Shown here: piece after piece, positions 42,244 to 54,221 of the stretch
How positions within the stretch are numbered: the stretch's first letter is position 1
Layout of the letters: every line of letters starts with the position of its first letter
NCBI RefSeq assembly: GCF_003171515.1
Contig: NC_089393.1
Coordinates: 1,550,001-1,614,000 of the forward strand
DNA from: Pyrenophora tritici-repentis
Taxonomy: Eukaryota > Ascomycota > Dothideomycetes > Pleosporales > Pleosporaceae
Direction of reading: 5' to 3'
DNA: 64,000 bases
The notes under the pieces: generated by a model
Database searches by the model: none
What the model saw: only the letters and a program-made list of their open reading frames with translations
Told to the model about the DNA's origin: nothing
Translations under genes and position numbers: made by a program

Positions 42244-43336
42244 ATGGCTATCACGGAAGCGCATCCCGGTATCAAGGTCGACATTCGCGTCGGTGGTGTG
42301 CCTCTGACGGAGTACGATGACGACGATGAACAAGCGCAAACATCCGAGAAGACGGTCACGAAGTATATTGAAGCCACGTCCGGCGCCGAGTTCGCCGTCA
42401 ACTGCGAGGTTACGCGACCCTTGCCAAAGCATTCGCTTTTAGTGGACGTTTTCCTTGACGGTCAGCGAAAACGTGGTACATACATGGACAAACCTGGCAT
42501 AACTTCACGGATATCCATCGAAGGCTGCAATTATACTGAAAGACAGAGATGGTTCTTACAAAAGTTCTGCTTCTCTGGACTTGATACTGGTAAGTTCATA
42601 CCAAAACAAATCAGATCAGCGCTAAATTTTCTAGTCGATTCAACCGAGAGCACAGTACCTGATAAGCTGATGAACGGCCTGAAAAGCGTGGGCAATATTA
42701 GAGTTGAAGTTTTCCATGTCATGAACTTGCGGGACGTGACAGAACGTACCAAACTTCCAGAACGACAAGATGCTATAGCCTTGGGAAAGGTCCCAGAAAA
42801 GGCTCTCAAAGGACGTACACTCTCTCATCATGCCACGTAAGTTTATGCAGTACGCAACTCACGCATGATATATACTTACAAAGCGAAGCTTGAGCCCTGC
42901 AGTAGCGAGTCAGGGTCAGAAGTTTTCTGAGTGCGATCATGTTGATCCTATGAAACTGCCTATGGCGGTCTTCAACTTCAAGTATCGTTCAAGAGGTTCG
43001 TGTTTCGATTTTCTGTTGGATCTACGGTAATACTAATTATACGCAGCTGCGCTGCAGTCACTCCTCATCATCCCGCGAAGCCCCAGTCCCGTGCCGCTCG
43101 AGGAAAGAGACATCAACAGTTTGACCGCTGAAGAGTCTCGCGAACTGATCCGACGTCTTCGTGAGCGGGACGAAGCGGCCCCCCGACTGAAGCGTGAAGG
43201 TGTGAAGCGTGAGAGGAGCAACACAGTCTCGCAATTTGAGGATTACAGTGAAGAAGTCACTTTCGTCTCAGAGAAGCGTCGTCGACTTCCGATCACGGTG
43301 AACGAGGACTGCACGGAAACAATTGACCTAACCTAA
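42244..43336 (+). CDS. DUF7918-type fungal protein, copy A
   Basis: The spliced protein has 314 residues from exons 42244-42589, 42635-42836, 42889-42995 and 43047-43336. The first intron is only 45 bp, a multiple of three without a stop, so it can be overlooked; its donor GTAAGT and acceptor CTAG and the paralogue's matching intron support it. The N-terminal domain shows the DUF7918 pattern: HPGIKVDIRVGGVPLTEY, TVTKYIEATSGAEFAV, LLVDVFLDGQ, then GNIRVEVFHVM. The C-terminal part is charged and probably helical (LTAEESRELIRRLRERDEA), ending in a basic stretch and an acidic tail with VTFVSEKRRR and ETIDLT, which resembles a SUMO-interacting motif. The molecular function of the family is unknown. 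It forms a tandem pair with the gene at 43888. Confidence 0.85.
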
Positions 43337-43887
43337 AATGGAAGTTCTGTCCTGCTACCGAACCGCTTATACTCACGTTGGTCAAAAGCTCCAATGGCGG
43401 AAGTTTCTACGTCTGTCTTTGCTGCTCCCTCTTTTTTTTATCGCAACTGGCGCTATGGACCTACGGGCGCGGAAGATACCATTGCATTTTTCTTAGTTTT
43501 CCTGTGGCGTATCAGTGCTCTTTTGGTATAAGGATGGTCTTCAGATTCGTTGGGGTATGAAACGATTCATTGAGAAGCCACATACAGGTGTAATAATGGA
43601 GAAGTATGCAGACCTTTACTTGGGTCCTGTTCTGACCTTCTCTCACATGTTAGCGCTTTGACTACAACTGCGTGTTCTTATCAGCGATGACTTACCATAG
43701 CAGTTCCGGACCGTAACTGGAACTACTTCCTGCCCTCTGTCTCTTCTTCAAATTCTCCATCTGACCACTTTTCTTCAAGCTTTCAATGTGGAGCTAGAAG
43801 ACACAAATCACTACAGGGTATAGCACTCACCACCCAAACAAAACGCAAAACGCAGATCTACCGTCTTCAGAGCTTTACCCACTCACC
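43337..43887. other. Spacer between the two DUF7918 genes
   Basis: It contains the terminator of copy A and the promoter of copy B. ORF 43378-43560 is short and motif-free. No repeat is seen. Confidence 0.6.
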
Positions 43888-45238
43888 ATGGTCAATGCAA
43901 CCCATATCCCTGGTCTCGAAGTCACCATTGAGGTTGACAACACAGCCCTGCCAGAGTACAGTCATCCGCCTACCGAAAACCAAGAACCCACTGAAAATCT
44001 CGGAAGCACAATCAGGTACATCGAAGCGCCATCAGCCACCGACTTCTCTATTCACTACCTCTACCGTCCTGAGTTCACACCTCCCTCACCCGTGCACATC
44101 GAGATCGTGCTAGACGACACCTATGTTCAAGCTCCCTTCTTCGAGTGGGGCGGCAAGGAAGACTGCGAAGGATATGTTTGTAAGAAGGCTGCCAGTATAG
44201 TCGCGGGCCAGGATTTCACGCAAGGCTTTCGGTTCGCGGAGTTGAGGATTGGTATGTTGACGTTACTGACGTCGAGCGACGCATCTACTATAAAGAGAAA
44301 TTGGCTGACGGAGAATTAGAAGAAACAGTTACACCTATGACTGAAGAACTACGAGGCAGACTGCAGCAACTCGGTCGTATTGTGCTGTAATTCTACTTCA
44401 TCGCGAATCTCGAGTCTACAAGTCCGGCTGAGGTGCCGCAGGCGACTTGTGATGAGCTCAAGGGCGTGAGCGAGAACGCGCTGTGTAAGACGGCGGCTGC
44501 GCGCGGCGATGCGGTGTCCCACCAGACTACGTAAGGCCATCCCCACCTACTAACATGATGAAGCGTGCCGGCACTGATGAAGCTCCTTGACAGTTTTGCT
44601 GCTCCCGAACGCCACGAGAAAGTAACGTATAGCACCGTGGAGACGATGCAGAATGAACCTTTTGCTATGTTTGAGTTTTTGTATCGGTCTACGCGTAAGT
44701 CATCCTCTTTGCGCGTCTCCTCCTCCTCCAAACGATAGACTGACATACTCACAATCACACAGAAGCCCTAAAATCCATCGGCGTAATCCCTTGTACTCCA
44801 TCACCTTCACTCTCACCCGAGCCAGAAGAAGACCCAGACCCAGACCCAGACCCAGACCCAGACACCATGACAGCAGAAGAAATGAGAGAGGAGTTAAAAC
44901 GCATCCGCGTAAGCAATCTTCTACGCGAACATGATTCCCATATCCGAGCCTTTGGCGTAGAGCAAACTCAAGAATCATCGACAACATGATTTTGACAAGA
45001 GCTCTACCGAGCTTTTTCGACACCTGCCTTCCCACGTGTGGAATCACTTACTAACCAAGAAAACTAGGAACACCGCACCGATGCTGCTAAGATCAAACGT
45101 GAGCGCGAAGAGAGCGATAGTACTGTGGTAGGCGACGAAGAGCTTGAGTGGATTGGTACGCAGCCTGTGGAGCGCTGCAGGAAGAAAGCGAGGAGGGTTC
45201 CGGGGGTGGGGGATGTGGTTTTTGAGTTGGATGAGTAA
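43888..45238 (+). pseudogene. DUF7918-type protein gene, copy B, interrupted by an in-frame TAA
   Basis: Exons 43888-44251, 44320-44530, 44594-44694, 44763-44908 and 45068-45238 join in phase and align with copy A: IPGLEVTIEVDNTALPEY, STIRYIEAPSATDFSIHYLY, AMFEFLYRST, ALKSIGVIP, MREELKRIR, and the tail VVFELDE. A TAA at 44388-44390 interrupts the conserved strand GRIVL.FYFIANLESTSPAE, and no intron removes it without deleting conserved residues. CAA-to-TAA (or GAA-to-TAA) is the simplest explanation. Either the gene is newly dead, or it yields a truncated protein of about 144 residues. A proline-aspartate repeat in exon 4 is encoded by five or more CCAGAC units (about 44837-44868). Apart from the stop the frame is well kept, so the lesion is recent. 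Confidence 0.65.
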
Positions 45239-45883
45239 GTGGATGTGGTGTCGGTTGCGGCGGGGGTATGTGTAGATTGGAAAAAGATGACGGTGAGGAA
45301 CGTTGGGTAAGGTGTGGGCATTGACGGAGTCATGCTGATACGATTCTGCGCCTGGGATGCGATGCAGAAGGTTTACATGTGCTAGTCGATCCATTCGAAG
45401 CAAGCGCATCTTCGAGATTGCAGACTGAATGGTTACTTTGGAAAGAGCGTCGTTACATGGCATCACAGAAACGATGAACCCACGCTCATGTATATATCCA
45501 TTCTCAGAAGTTCTAATAACCTTTGTGCATAATGTAACTGAGTTTGATACCCTAATTATCAAGGATCTCATCGCCCGCAACATGGCCAGACGGCACCCCG
45601 CACTCTCTACTCAAGAAGTCACACCGTCTTCAGTCCTCAATTTGGCACTGTTACAGCGATGGACCTTCACAGACCTTTTCTTGCAGACATACCAATGTGT
45701 CACTGCAGTATACTTTCCCTCACAGTACATCCCTTCAAAGCTGCGATGTAGTCAGTATGCCGCATCTTCGCGTTCCCTTACTGTCCACTCTTGAAGTACG
45801 ATGTATGTATGCTACGATGCTCCGTTATAAACCTTCGTTCAACACTACCAGTACCTAGAATTAGATATTACCGTCAGCCAAAT
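45239..45883. other. Spacer upstream of the amidase relic
   Basis: Plus-strand ORF 45429-45794 (121 codons) and minus ORF 45044-45583 overlap and show no domain; both are treated as chance. No repeat is seen. Confidence 0.5.
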
Positions 45884-47667
45884 ATGCAGGATATACACCA
45901 AGACAAAAACGCCTCCACTACGGAATCTAAGGTTGATAGCAGGTCTATCATCCAAGCAGCATCACTTCTCCGACACACACCCCTCTCAACCCTAAATCAG
46001 CTCCTCAAAACCCAGCATTTGACCTCACGCACGCTGACAAAGTCCTCTCTCTATCGAATCGCTTCTACGAATCGCACCTACAACCACACTATCGATACGT
46101 CACACATTGCCCTCTCCACTCCGGCATCCCTCGACACCAAACTTCAGCGCCGCAGTGCTCTCCATGGCATCCCCATCCTCCTCAAAGATAACATGCCTAC
46201 CTTGGGCGACGGCATGCACACTACCTGCGGTAGTCTTGCCCTCGTCGACGCGATACCCAGCGAGGAAGCAGAGGTAGTAGGGGCGTTAAGAGCAGCAGGC
46301 GCTGTTGTGATTGGCAAAGGAAATATGGCAGAGTGGGTTGAATTTCGGAGCACAAGCGGGTGTTCCGGATGGAGTGCGCGAGGCGGGCAGACGACAGGGT
46401 TGTTTCACCCAGGGATGAAAGCGAGTGGGAGTTCAGGGGGTGGTGCGGTTGCCGTTGGACTGGGCGTTGTTGGAGTGGCATTGGGTACAGAGGTATGTTT
46501 TTAAACGATCTCCGCGATTTCATGATTGTTGTTGTGGTTAGAGTAGGTTGATGGCTGACAAGAAATCAAAGACGTGCTACTGCATCGTCTCGCCCGCCGA
46601 GAAATCCGGTATCATTGGCTTTAAACCCACACGCGGCTTGCTGTCTTCAAAGGGCCTGATACATGCATCTAAACGTCTCGACACCGTTGGCGTACTCGCC
46701 CGCACTGTTGCAGACACTCAACTCGTTTTGACCAGTATACTGCAACACAGCCACCACATGTAACAACCCACCAAACAAGCTCTCCTACGCGACCTAGACA
46801 TCGCCATGTCGACCCCATGCCTCCACGACGTCCGCATAGCCGTCCCCTGTCCCTATACTCTGAAAGAAATCCAGAACGTCCCTTTATCAAAATCCCTCGC
46901 TTTGGACGACTTACTCCAATCCTTAAAGAAGCCGGGGCTACGATAATCTGCAACATAGCCATTCCTGGTGCGCGCGTCTGGACCTCGCTTTCGTTGGCAG
47001 AACAAACAGTCCTCTTCTACGCTGACATGAAAGCTTCCATTAACACATACCTCACCTCCCTGAACACGAACCCACAGAACATCACCGATCTTGCCTCCCT
47101 CATCGCTTTCACAAAAGACCACCCAGCTGAACAGTACCCGCACCGAAATGTCGAGGGCCTCGAAAACGCACAAGCCGCGGATACAAACGCTCCATTATAC
47201 AAAACCATGCCGGAGAAAAACGACTACTTCATCAACGGCGAAGGCGGGATACATGCTACCTTGACTGCATGTTGCGCGGACGTAATGATACTGCCAACCT
47301 TGAGTCCAACAATGCAGACGCTGGCGGCCAAAGCGGGAAGTCCAGTTATGAGTGTGCCTATGGGTACCCTCCCGGCGGATACAGCGGTGGAGAAGGATGA
47401 AGGGAGTGGGTTGGTAAGTGTAGCCCCGGAGATACCGTAATTAGGAGATACCGTAATTACTGGATTTGTGAATGCATGGAGTGGTAATAGCGTCTGACAT
47501 ATACCAATAGGTTTTCGGCGTACTTTTTTTTTTTTTTTGGGGGGGGGGGGGGGGGGGGAGGAAAGGACGAAGTTACTATGAGAGTGGGGTATGCAGTGGA
47601 GCGGGTGAATAGGGTTCAGAAAAGGTTGGTCCCGTATTTGGAGGCTGTGGCGGAGGGAGGATCATGA
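45884..47667 (+). pseudogene. Decayed amidase (amidase-signature family) gene
   Basis: Exon 1 (45884-46492) is good amidase: LHGIPILLKDN with the catalytic lysine, AAGAVVIGKGNMAEW, and SGSSGGGAVAVGLG with the cis-serine. The spliced exon 2 starts at 46572, and the catalytic loop that should read TDGSI or TGGSI reads TCYCI, so the nucleophilic serine is replaced by cysteine. The frame goes on (SGIIGFKPTRGLLSSKGLI) to a TAA at 46761-46763, reopens in the same frame (LLRDLDIAMSTPCLHDVRIAV) and shifts by one base near 46920 into GATIICNIAIPGARVWTSL. The tail (VPYLEAVAEGGS) resumes after an intron-like stretch and a T15G20 tract. Stop, frameshift and lost nucleophile show a dead gene. Confidence 0.8.
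47524..47558. repeat. T15 followed directly by G20
   Basis: Fifteen T are followed by twenty G inside the 3' part of the amidase relic. The G run could form a quadruplex. Runs of this type are also error-prone in sequencing, so true length is uncertain. Confidence 0.9.
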
Positions 47668-48662
47668 ACAGGACTTTCATATCTAAATCTCTTCCGCGGT
47701 CAAGAGGTAGAAGATCTTTGGGCCACGTCATCTAATGCACCTGAGCTAGATATGCCCCGCGTATGCGTCAAGCGCCGCTGCATTGAGTGTGTAAGCCATG
47801 ATCAGGTGACCAGTGCCAAGGGTTTTACAAACTGGTGATACCTCAACCCAAGATGCCACAATCAAGGAGACTAGTGAACTTACTGTTAAATCCAAATCTC
47901 ATCCGTATCATTCTTCCCGCGCCTACACTCATCTCCAAACACAATCACACTACCTAACATAATACCAACGTTATCGATAAACATCAACACTCCACATCTA
48001 CTACTACCACTGGGTCTATCCCAGCCCGCATGAACAACCAACCTTACAGTACATGAACGCCCAAAAATGACGTCTCCTATCTGTACCCGCATCCACTAGG
48101 CAAAAGAAAAGGCCCGAAACCACGGCAGGAAAACGTGGGTCGACCACGTTCCGCCCGTAACTAACGCGAGCATTCGAGTACCGGATGTAAGGTTCCCATA
48201 GTCATCCGTCCGCTTCACCGCGGCTCAGGCACAAAGGTAAGCCCCCTTTGCAAGAGACGCCGTTGCTGCGCCGAGAGCGGGATGAGTTTTCTGCCTGGGC
48301 AATGTTGGGCTTTGTTTGCTTGCTTGCTTGCTTGTTTTTTCTGCTGTTTGTGAGAAATAAGCTGGTAAGGTAAAAAGTTTCATTTTTTGTTTACTATGTA
48401 CAAGTGGAGTTGCGATTAAGGTTTAGCTGGAGCGTCCGGCTAGGCATTTGCCGTTTGTTCCAAGAAAAATGCTTGTTTCGCGTTCGTGTCTTAGGTTACG
48501 TATGCGCCGCGGGAATCCGGCTGGTTGTTCACGTCACGCAGTTCACTTGCCGAAATGCTGTTCAAAAGCTGCAGATAAAAATGTATGACGCATGAGCGCG
48601 GTATTTCTATATGGAGGCCGTATGGGATATTCATTATTTTTCTTGCGTTAACAGTCGTGAAA
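47668..48662. other. Intergenic, convergent 3' sides
   Basis: About 1 kb with no supported gene, between the amidase relic and the 3' end of the membrane-protein gene. A short GCTT/CTTG run (about 48316-48334) is the only repeat. ORF 47886-48092 has no motif. Confidence 0.5.
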
Positions 48663-49518
48663 CTAGACGGCAACGCCGACTTCTGCGTTTTCGGGTCTTG
48701 GTTGCTCGGTTCTTGATTGCTCCTTTGAGTGCATCGATCGAGTGGTTCTCCGTATGCGGGCCTGCATGGCGAACATGGTCATTGTGATGAGTCCGACAAC
48801 TATGAGGATGATTTGCAACCATTTGGCAGCGACCTGGGATAAGGTGTCAGTAGTTTGTACTGTGACATATTGGTGGATGGAAACTCACGGCGCAGTTGCA
48901 TGTGATGTCTGCGTTCATCCGCTGGGTACCTTTGAGGAAGCGGGGCTGGTAATTGCAAGCTGCCATTTCTCGGGGGCAGTACAGATTGGTATTCAGTTCA
49001 CCGCCCATCATGGCTCGTTCCGAGGTGCAGCCCCATCGATCGCTTCCGCGCTTGGTGTAGTGGAGGATGAGAGAGACGAGGGCCATGATGGAACCAGCTA
49101 CTGTCATGACAACAACGCTCAGAATCCAGAAGCGACGTCTGTTCTAGAGGGTGTTAAAGGGATGTCTTTTTTTTTTCAATATCCAAAGGGCACGTACTGT
49201 GTTAAGCTGAGAGTCCATGTCCGGTTTTCGCAAGCTACTCCAAGCAATCAGGGCCAAGACGCCTGCCGTCAAATTTAGGCATCCCGAGACAATGGTCGCA
49301 TCGGTATCTTCGTTGGTAAAGTAGACAATCGTTTTGTCCGTCACATATCGCTGAGCCCGGTCATCGAATTCGGTGGTTACTACGTTTATGTACCGCGGTA
49401 CAATCCAGTCTCCGAAAATCCAGTACGTAGTCGTCAAAGCTACAGAAGCCAACGACAAAAGGAAGAAGATTATCGACGGAACTAGGGAGAACTTGAGGAT
49501 GCCTTCATATCGCAGCAT
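48663..49518 (-). CDS. Four-span membrane protein of unknown function, 248 aa
   Basis: Exons 49518-49198, 49143-48889 and 48833-48663 (introns 54 and 55 bp) join in phase 0 at both junctions. Four hydrophobic spans are visible: about 12-35 (LVPSIIFFLLSLASVALTTT), 75-93 (IVSGCLNLTAGVLALIAW), 111-135 (FWILSVVVMTVAGSIMALVS) and 197-215 (WLQIILIVVGLITMTMFAM). The long loop between spans 3 and 4 holds cysteines (WGC, YCP, ACNY, CNC) that could form disulfides outside the cell. The tail is hydrophilic and basic then acidic. The layout recalls claudin-like or SUR7/PalI-like fungal membrane proteins, but I see no family-specific motif, so the name is left open. Confidence 0.7.
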
Positions 49519-50758
49519 GTTGTCGTGGATTAGGTGTATTGGTCTTATTATGTGGAAAGTCCGTTGCGAGCAATCATTAGAGTATTAGAGCAATAGGGAC
49601 GGAAAAGAAAGGTGCAAGGACATGGGCATCCAGTACCTAAAATAACGCGCGACGCTCGTCCGTTCCCTGTTGGCGGCCTTTCCAACGCCCCGGACAGAGG
49701 TCAGTAAGCGTGTCCTGGGCTCGGCATCCATCATGATCCGCCCTTTTACCGTGATCCGCCGTGTCAGCGATGCTTGCGCTACCTCATTAGCCTGCGTAGT
49801 GAAAATGCATTGAGCGATTGGATACGAGGAAATCATCGTGAGGCGCAGTCTCCTCGGTCTTGGTGCAAGAAAGGTCCGTGTGGAGTGCCGTTGACATGGC
49901 GGCCCCAACCACGCGACGCGACCCTTGCCGCATACGACCGACTTATCCAGTTCCTGACGATTGTATCTTCCATTCACATTGCTGAACCCAAGGGATTGCG
50001 GCAAACGCAAAAGTGACCCTAGCCGTTGTCTCAAGGGGATATTTGGGTCGTCTGCGAAAAAGAAACGTCACGATACCCCGCAAAGGGGGTCAAGCCGACT
50101 TTCCGTGAAAGTTATTGCCAAGCCTCCCCAACACCTGATCCTGCCGTCAAATCCGACACGATGGACCGAATACGTATAAAGCTCCATTTTCGGATCATAT
50201 GTCCGCAAGCACATGGCGGAATGGTCTAGTGTGGCGCCGGTCCCGCTTTTTCTCTGCATGCGCCACACCTAGGTCCAGAAGAGCACCAGCCTTCCCTTTA
50301 TGGACCACCTTCCAAGATAAAGGGGTGTAATGCAACGACATGATATCACGCGTGGATATTCCGCTCAATTGAACATTTCGGGTCCTGGGGTTAAAGAGTC
50401 CCACCTTTCGTGATAAGTCAATGTTGGGAGTCATCTTAGGTTTGCTGGTGAGATGTAGACGAATCGTGGCACCAATCTAATTCTAACAGCACCTTGTGTC
50501 AACTACCTAGGCTCTTTTGTAACGTACACAACCCAATGACGGCATCCTAAATCTTATGTTTGTGCATTCATGCGTCATACTTTGGTGTTGTTCGAATGTA
50601 CGCTAATGCTGTGTACTGCCATCCTCCAAGCTCCAGCATGTGTCAGTCCTTGAACCTAAAATCCCCGCACAAACTTCACGATAACCGACACGATGGTTCT
50701 GGCTCTTTGAGTTTCGCCTCTGAGACTTTGACGTGTCCTATGAAGATGAATCTTCGCT
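49519..50758. other. Intergenic, no gene supported
   Basis: This is the promoter of the membrane-protein gene and the 3' side of the next minus-strand gene. Several ORFs of 60-150 codons overlap on both strands (for example 49585-50034 minus) without motifs. No RNA gene was recognised. Confidence 0.5.
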
Positions 50759-51185
50759 TCAACAGTGAGACCACGCAGGAAGTCCAATCAAGAATATCTT
50801 TTCCCAGTGCCGCGTGTTAAAGATTGAGAAGATAGCATCACAAGAGAGATGAGTCATATCCATATTGGCATTGGAGAGGATAGTAGGCGTCAGCTCGAAG
50901 CACATCTGACGGCAGACTTGTAGAGTTGTGAATGACCAGATACTTGACTGTAGTCCAGTCTGTAACTTGAACTCATAGCACTTGGCGGGCGTAAGAACGT
51001 AGGAAAAGATGATGTTGCGCAACTCCGAGGGTAAATGGAGAAGGTAGATGGAGAAGGGGCGAGGCCAGACTGTTGCGTGATCTGCTTGCCTTGTTGTTAG
51101 CATCTGGACGATTAAGTAAATGGTTGCGATATAACTCACATAGTATCGCAGTCCTTGACTCCAGAATGAGATTGGTCGGTCTCAT
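50759..51185 (-). CDS. Short LPxELR-type fungal protein, 123 aa
   Basis: Exon 1 (51185-51140, 46 bp) and exon 2 (51084-50759) are joined over a 55-bp intron with GTGAGT donor and GCTAAC branch site. The product carries the family hallmark YLLHLPSELRNIIFSYVL and the second helix pair (TTLQVCRQMCFEL), then ends early. Relatives are usually 200-400 residues long, so this is either a minimal member or a gene truncated at its 3' end. It is distantly related to the two genes at 24-27 kb. Its function is unknown. Confidence 0.6.
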
Positions 51186-51694
51186 GTTGAGGTTCCATAG
51201 TCCTAGTCTTGTACCGTGCTTGCTCGATATCTGCAGAGAAAGTGTAGCAGGAAAGTAGTCTAGGTCAAACTGGAAGGAAGAATCTATGACCTAGAGCGAG
51301 GGAAGTCATTAGCAGAGACTCCTTGGTAACGTAAAGCATTATGGAAATGGCCAATGCGGGGCTGACTTTCACTTAGGCCAAATCTGAAGTTTAAGTTCAA
51401 CTGGGAGGTAAGTAAGTAGGTGCGTGTTGATGCAAGGGCGGGGTCGAACGGGAACACAACCGCGAAAGGTTTAGCGTAGTAGCCTAAGCCCGTTAAACCT
51501 GAGTCGCTATATGACAAGGGATACGCTAGGCGGCATGAGAACAACAAAAGCACATTGCATCAGAGAAGGCTTCATGATTTGTAGGCGAATAAAGCTCCTA
51601 TTCGAAGGTGATATATACAAGATAATAAAGAGTATTTACAAGAACAGACGATTCACTCTCCTGATTCCCAACTACCGGCACTTGGTCAAGCAGT
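51186..51694. other. Intergenic between the LPxELR gene and the pectin lyase 3' end
   Basis: Promoter of the 123-residue protein gene and terminator of the pectin lyase. No gene, RNA or repeat is visible. Confidence 0.55.
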
Positions 51695-52994
51695 TTAAAT
51701 CCTTCCGTAACCAGCGGTGTTAACAACGTTCTTAGCGCTAGCAGCAGTACCGGCAGAGGCAATGCTCTTGCCACTGAAGCCAGACAGGATGCTGGTGTCG
51801 GCACCAGCAAGAGCGGCAGAGTTGCCGTAAGCGTTGGGCTCGCAGTTGTGGCCAAGGTATTGCTTGCATGCTGCATTGTTGGAAGCTGATGCGAAGAACT
51901 TTCCGGCGAGACCAGACTGAGAAGCTGCCTTGACGTCCTGGAAGACGTTGCCCTCGGCGACGATCTTCGCACCAGCGTCAGCCTCAAAGGCGTGTCCGGA
52001 ATTGGCAGAGAAGTAGTTGTTGACAGCGTGGAGAAGGGTGTTGCCGGCGACCTTGGGAGAACGACCGGAGGTGTGGTGGATGTAGTTACCCTTGAGGGTA
52101 ACGAGGTCGTTGCTACCGGTAAGGTACAATCCCCAGTAGTGGTGACTACGAAAGTGTTAGTATTTCTCTTGGCTGTTTGGTTGTGGAAAAAGCTTACCCG
52201 TCGCAAGTGGCAGACCAAGCGGTGGCTCCGTTGATCTCGTTGTTAGAGATGGTGACACGACCAGAAGCAGTGTTACCGAGGACGATGTGCTGGCGAGCAA
52301 TGAGATCAGTGGTGACGTGGTCGATCCATATAAGGTCGGCTATGTCAAATCTGTTAGACACTGGTCGTATGTACGATGATGTAGGACCCAGAACATACCT
52401 CCATCGACGGTGATAGCATCACCACCCCAGACGTATTGCGGGTTGATTTCCGTGAAGCGCACGTTCTGGATGATAATGTTCTTCACGCCGCCCGTCATCC
52501 GAATACCCTTGCCCTTGATGACACCCTTGCTGCCTTGACCGATCAAAGACTTGTTGGACTTGACAGTGATTCCAAGCACACCAGCTTTGTCGTAGGTGAT
52601 GCTGCCGACCTTAGGAGCGCCCTTCTGGTAGTTGTCACACCATCCGTTCTGGTTGATGGCAATCTGGCAGTTGGAGCCAGTTCCCCATGGTCGGCAGCCC
52701 GAGGAGGTTGCCTTGCCCTCAGTGCCGGTGAAGTCGAAGGTCTTGGTCAGAACAATGACACGGGGCGAGGCGTCGCCGAGGTAGCTGATGAGCTGCGCAG
52801 TAGTAGTTGGGTACACGGGTGCGGCGTTGCCACCACCAGTCACGCCTGGGAAGGGTGTTAGTTTTTCTCAAGGATATCATTGAGAGGATAGACATACCCT
52901 TAGCGAAACCTTCAGCAGCGCCCTTGACAGCATCTGCAGCAGTGGCGCCAGAAGCGAAAGCAGCCACGACAGCGGCAAAAAGTGAGTACTTCAT
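51695..52994 (-). CDS. Secreted pectin lyase (polysaccharide lyase family 1)
   Basis: The protein has 378 residues from exons 52994-52898, 52845-52399, 52339-52198 and 52145-51695; introns are 52, 59 and 52 bp. Residues 1-19 are a signal peptide ([19 protein letters not shown]). The enzyme cleaves methylated pectin of plant cell walls by beta-elimination outside the cell. Family marks are [75 protein letters not shown], and [12 protein letters not shown] with the catalytic arginine, then [20 protein letters not shown]. The [13 protein letters not shown] and HTSGRSPKV motifs favour pectin lyase over calcium-dependent pectate lyase. The length equals that of Aspergillus pectin lyases. It supports a plant-associated lifestyle. 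Confidence 0.95.
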
Positions 52995-54221
52995 GGTTCG
53001 TACGTTGTCGATTGTGAAAAGATAAAGAATGGATAGCAAACACAGTTCGCTGTAAAGAATGACGGCAAAGTTGAAGGAGAATCTGTAAAGACAAGACGAA
53101 GCTTAATGATTCCGTTATTGCAGGCAAGATCTGTGTCTTTATAACACAGATCTCTGGGCTGATGTTTGACACGCGCCCCACAGTCTAATCTAAGAACATT
53201 GCTTTTCAGAATCCAACTGGGCTCGCCGATGCCGTTCATCACCGGCGCGGGAAGTGGCCATAGTGACGAACCCATGCCGGGGCCACTTTCACTGTGCCAG
53301 TGCTTGGAGTGGAAAATAACATTGCAGCGGTTAGCCATGGACATGGAGATGCCGCGCTGTTTGACAATTGATTTTGCTCCAGTAAGAACAGATCAAACAA
53401 GGCTGGTCAACATGACGGCACTGTGCTTGGGGCGTCTCGAACAGCCTCGTTCCGGGATCCGGCTCTTGTTGTTTCAAGTCAACGCGGCACGACTGGCTAC
53501 ATCCCCACAAAAAGTTACCCGGTCTGGACTAGCTGGGAACATGTTTAGTGGCCTCTATCTACATGAAATGAGAGGACTGAACATACACTGGGGCGCGAGT
53601 CTTGGACGGCACGGCACTCGGTATGGCATTTGTGAAATGAAATTCTCCCATAGGTGGAACATTCGAGCGCAAGTCCGAACTGGACGGCACAGCTTAGACC
53701 AGGGTTTGTAAACCACTATATAGCTGCCAGGTATGACTGTTGGTAAGAGAAGTATGGCTGATTTATTACAGTGCGCGCAGTCATTGCTCTGAGAAAAGGA
53801 GGCATAGACACGGATGGTTTTGCTAAGTATGTAGATGGTGGACTTTGAGGCGAAGAAAGTACCGAAGCGAATGCCGGACCCTTATCAGATCGAGACTTCT
53901 GGGAGCACTTATTGGCATGAACATATTGCCGATTGAAAGTGGGCAAAGAGCGAAGAGCGAAAGTGATGAGCCCAGAGCCCTTGAGGCTGGCATCGGGGCG
54001 TACTAAGGTCAAGCGACCAGGCCGCTTTAGGCTAGACGACCACCACGTGGTTGTGCATGGCGCTTTCCCACACCTTCGAGACCTGATGCTTGCACGACAT
54101 CAACGTGCAGCAACTCCAAGTACACGCATCTCCACAATAGTCCTGCTCAATCCAATCACGTAGGACAACGTCAGCATACCTGTGCAGGTGAGGACCCAAT
54201 ACGCACCACCTGGAGGGCAGC
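52995..54221. other. Divergent intergenic region: pectin lyase promoter and promoter of the disordered-protein gene
   Basis: Plus-strand ORF 53166-53711 (181 codons) shows no domain and overlaps the pectin lyase promoter, so it is treated as chance. No clear regulatory site was identified. Confidence 0.5.

Noticed and set aside
45429..45794. Plus-strand ORF of 121 codons
   Set aside because: No motif, composition unlike neighbouring genes, and it ends in the promoter region of the amidase relic.
50205..50290. tRNA-like start (ggcggaatggtctagtg)
   Set aside because: No matching acceptor stem, anticodon arm or B box at the right distance.
53166..53711. Plus-strand ORF of 181 codons between the pectin lyase and the disordered-protein gene
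   Set aside because: No recognisable feature; overlaps the pectin lyase promoter.
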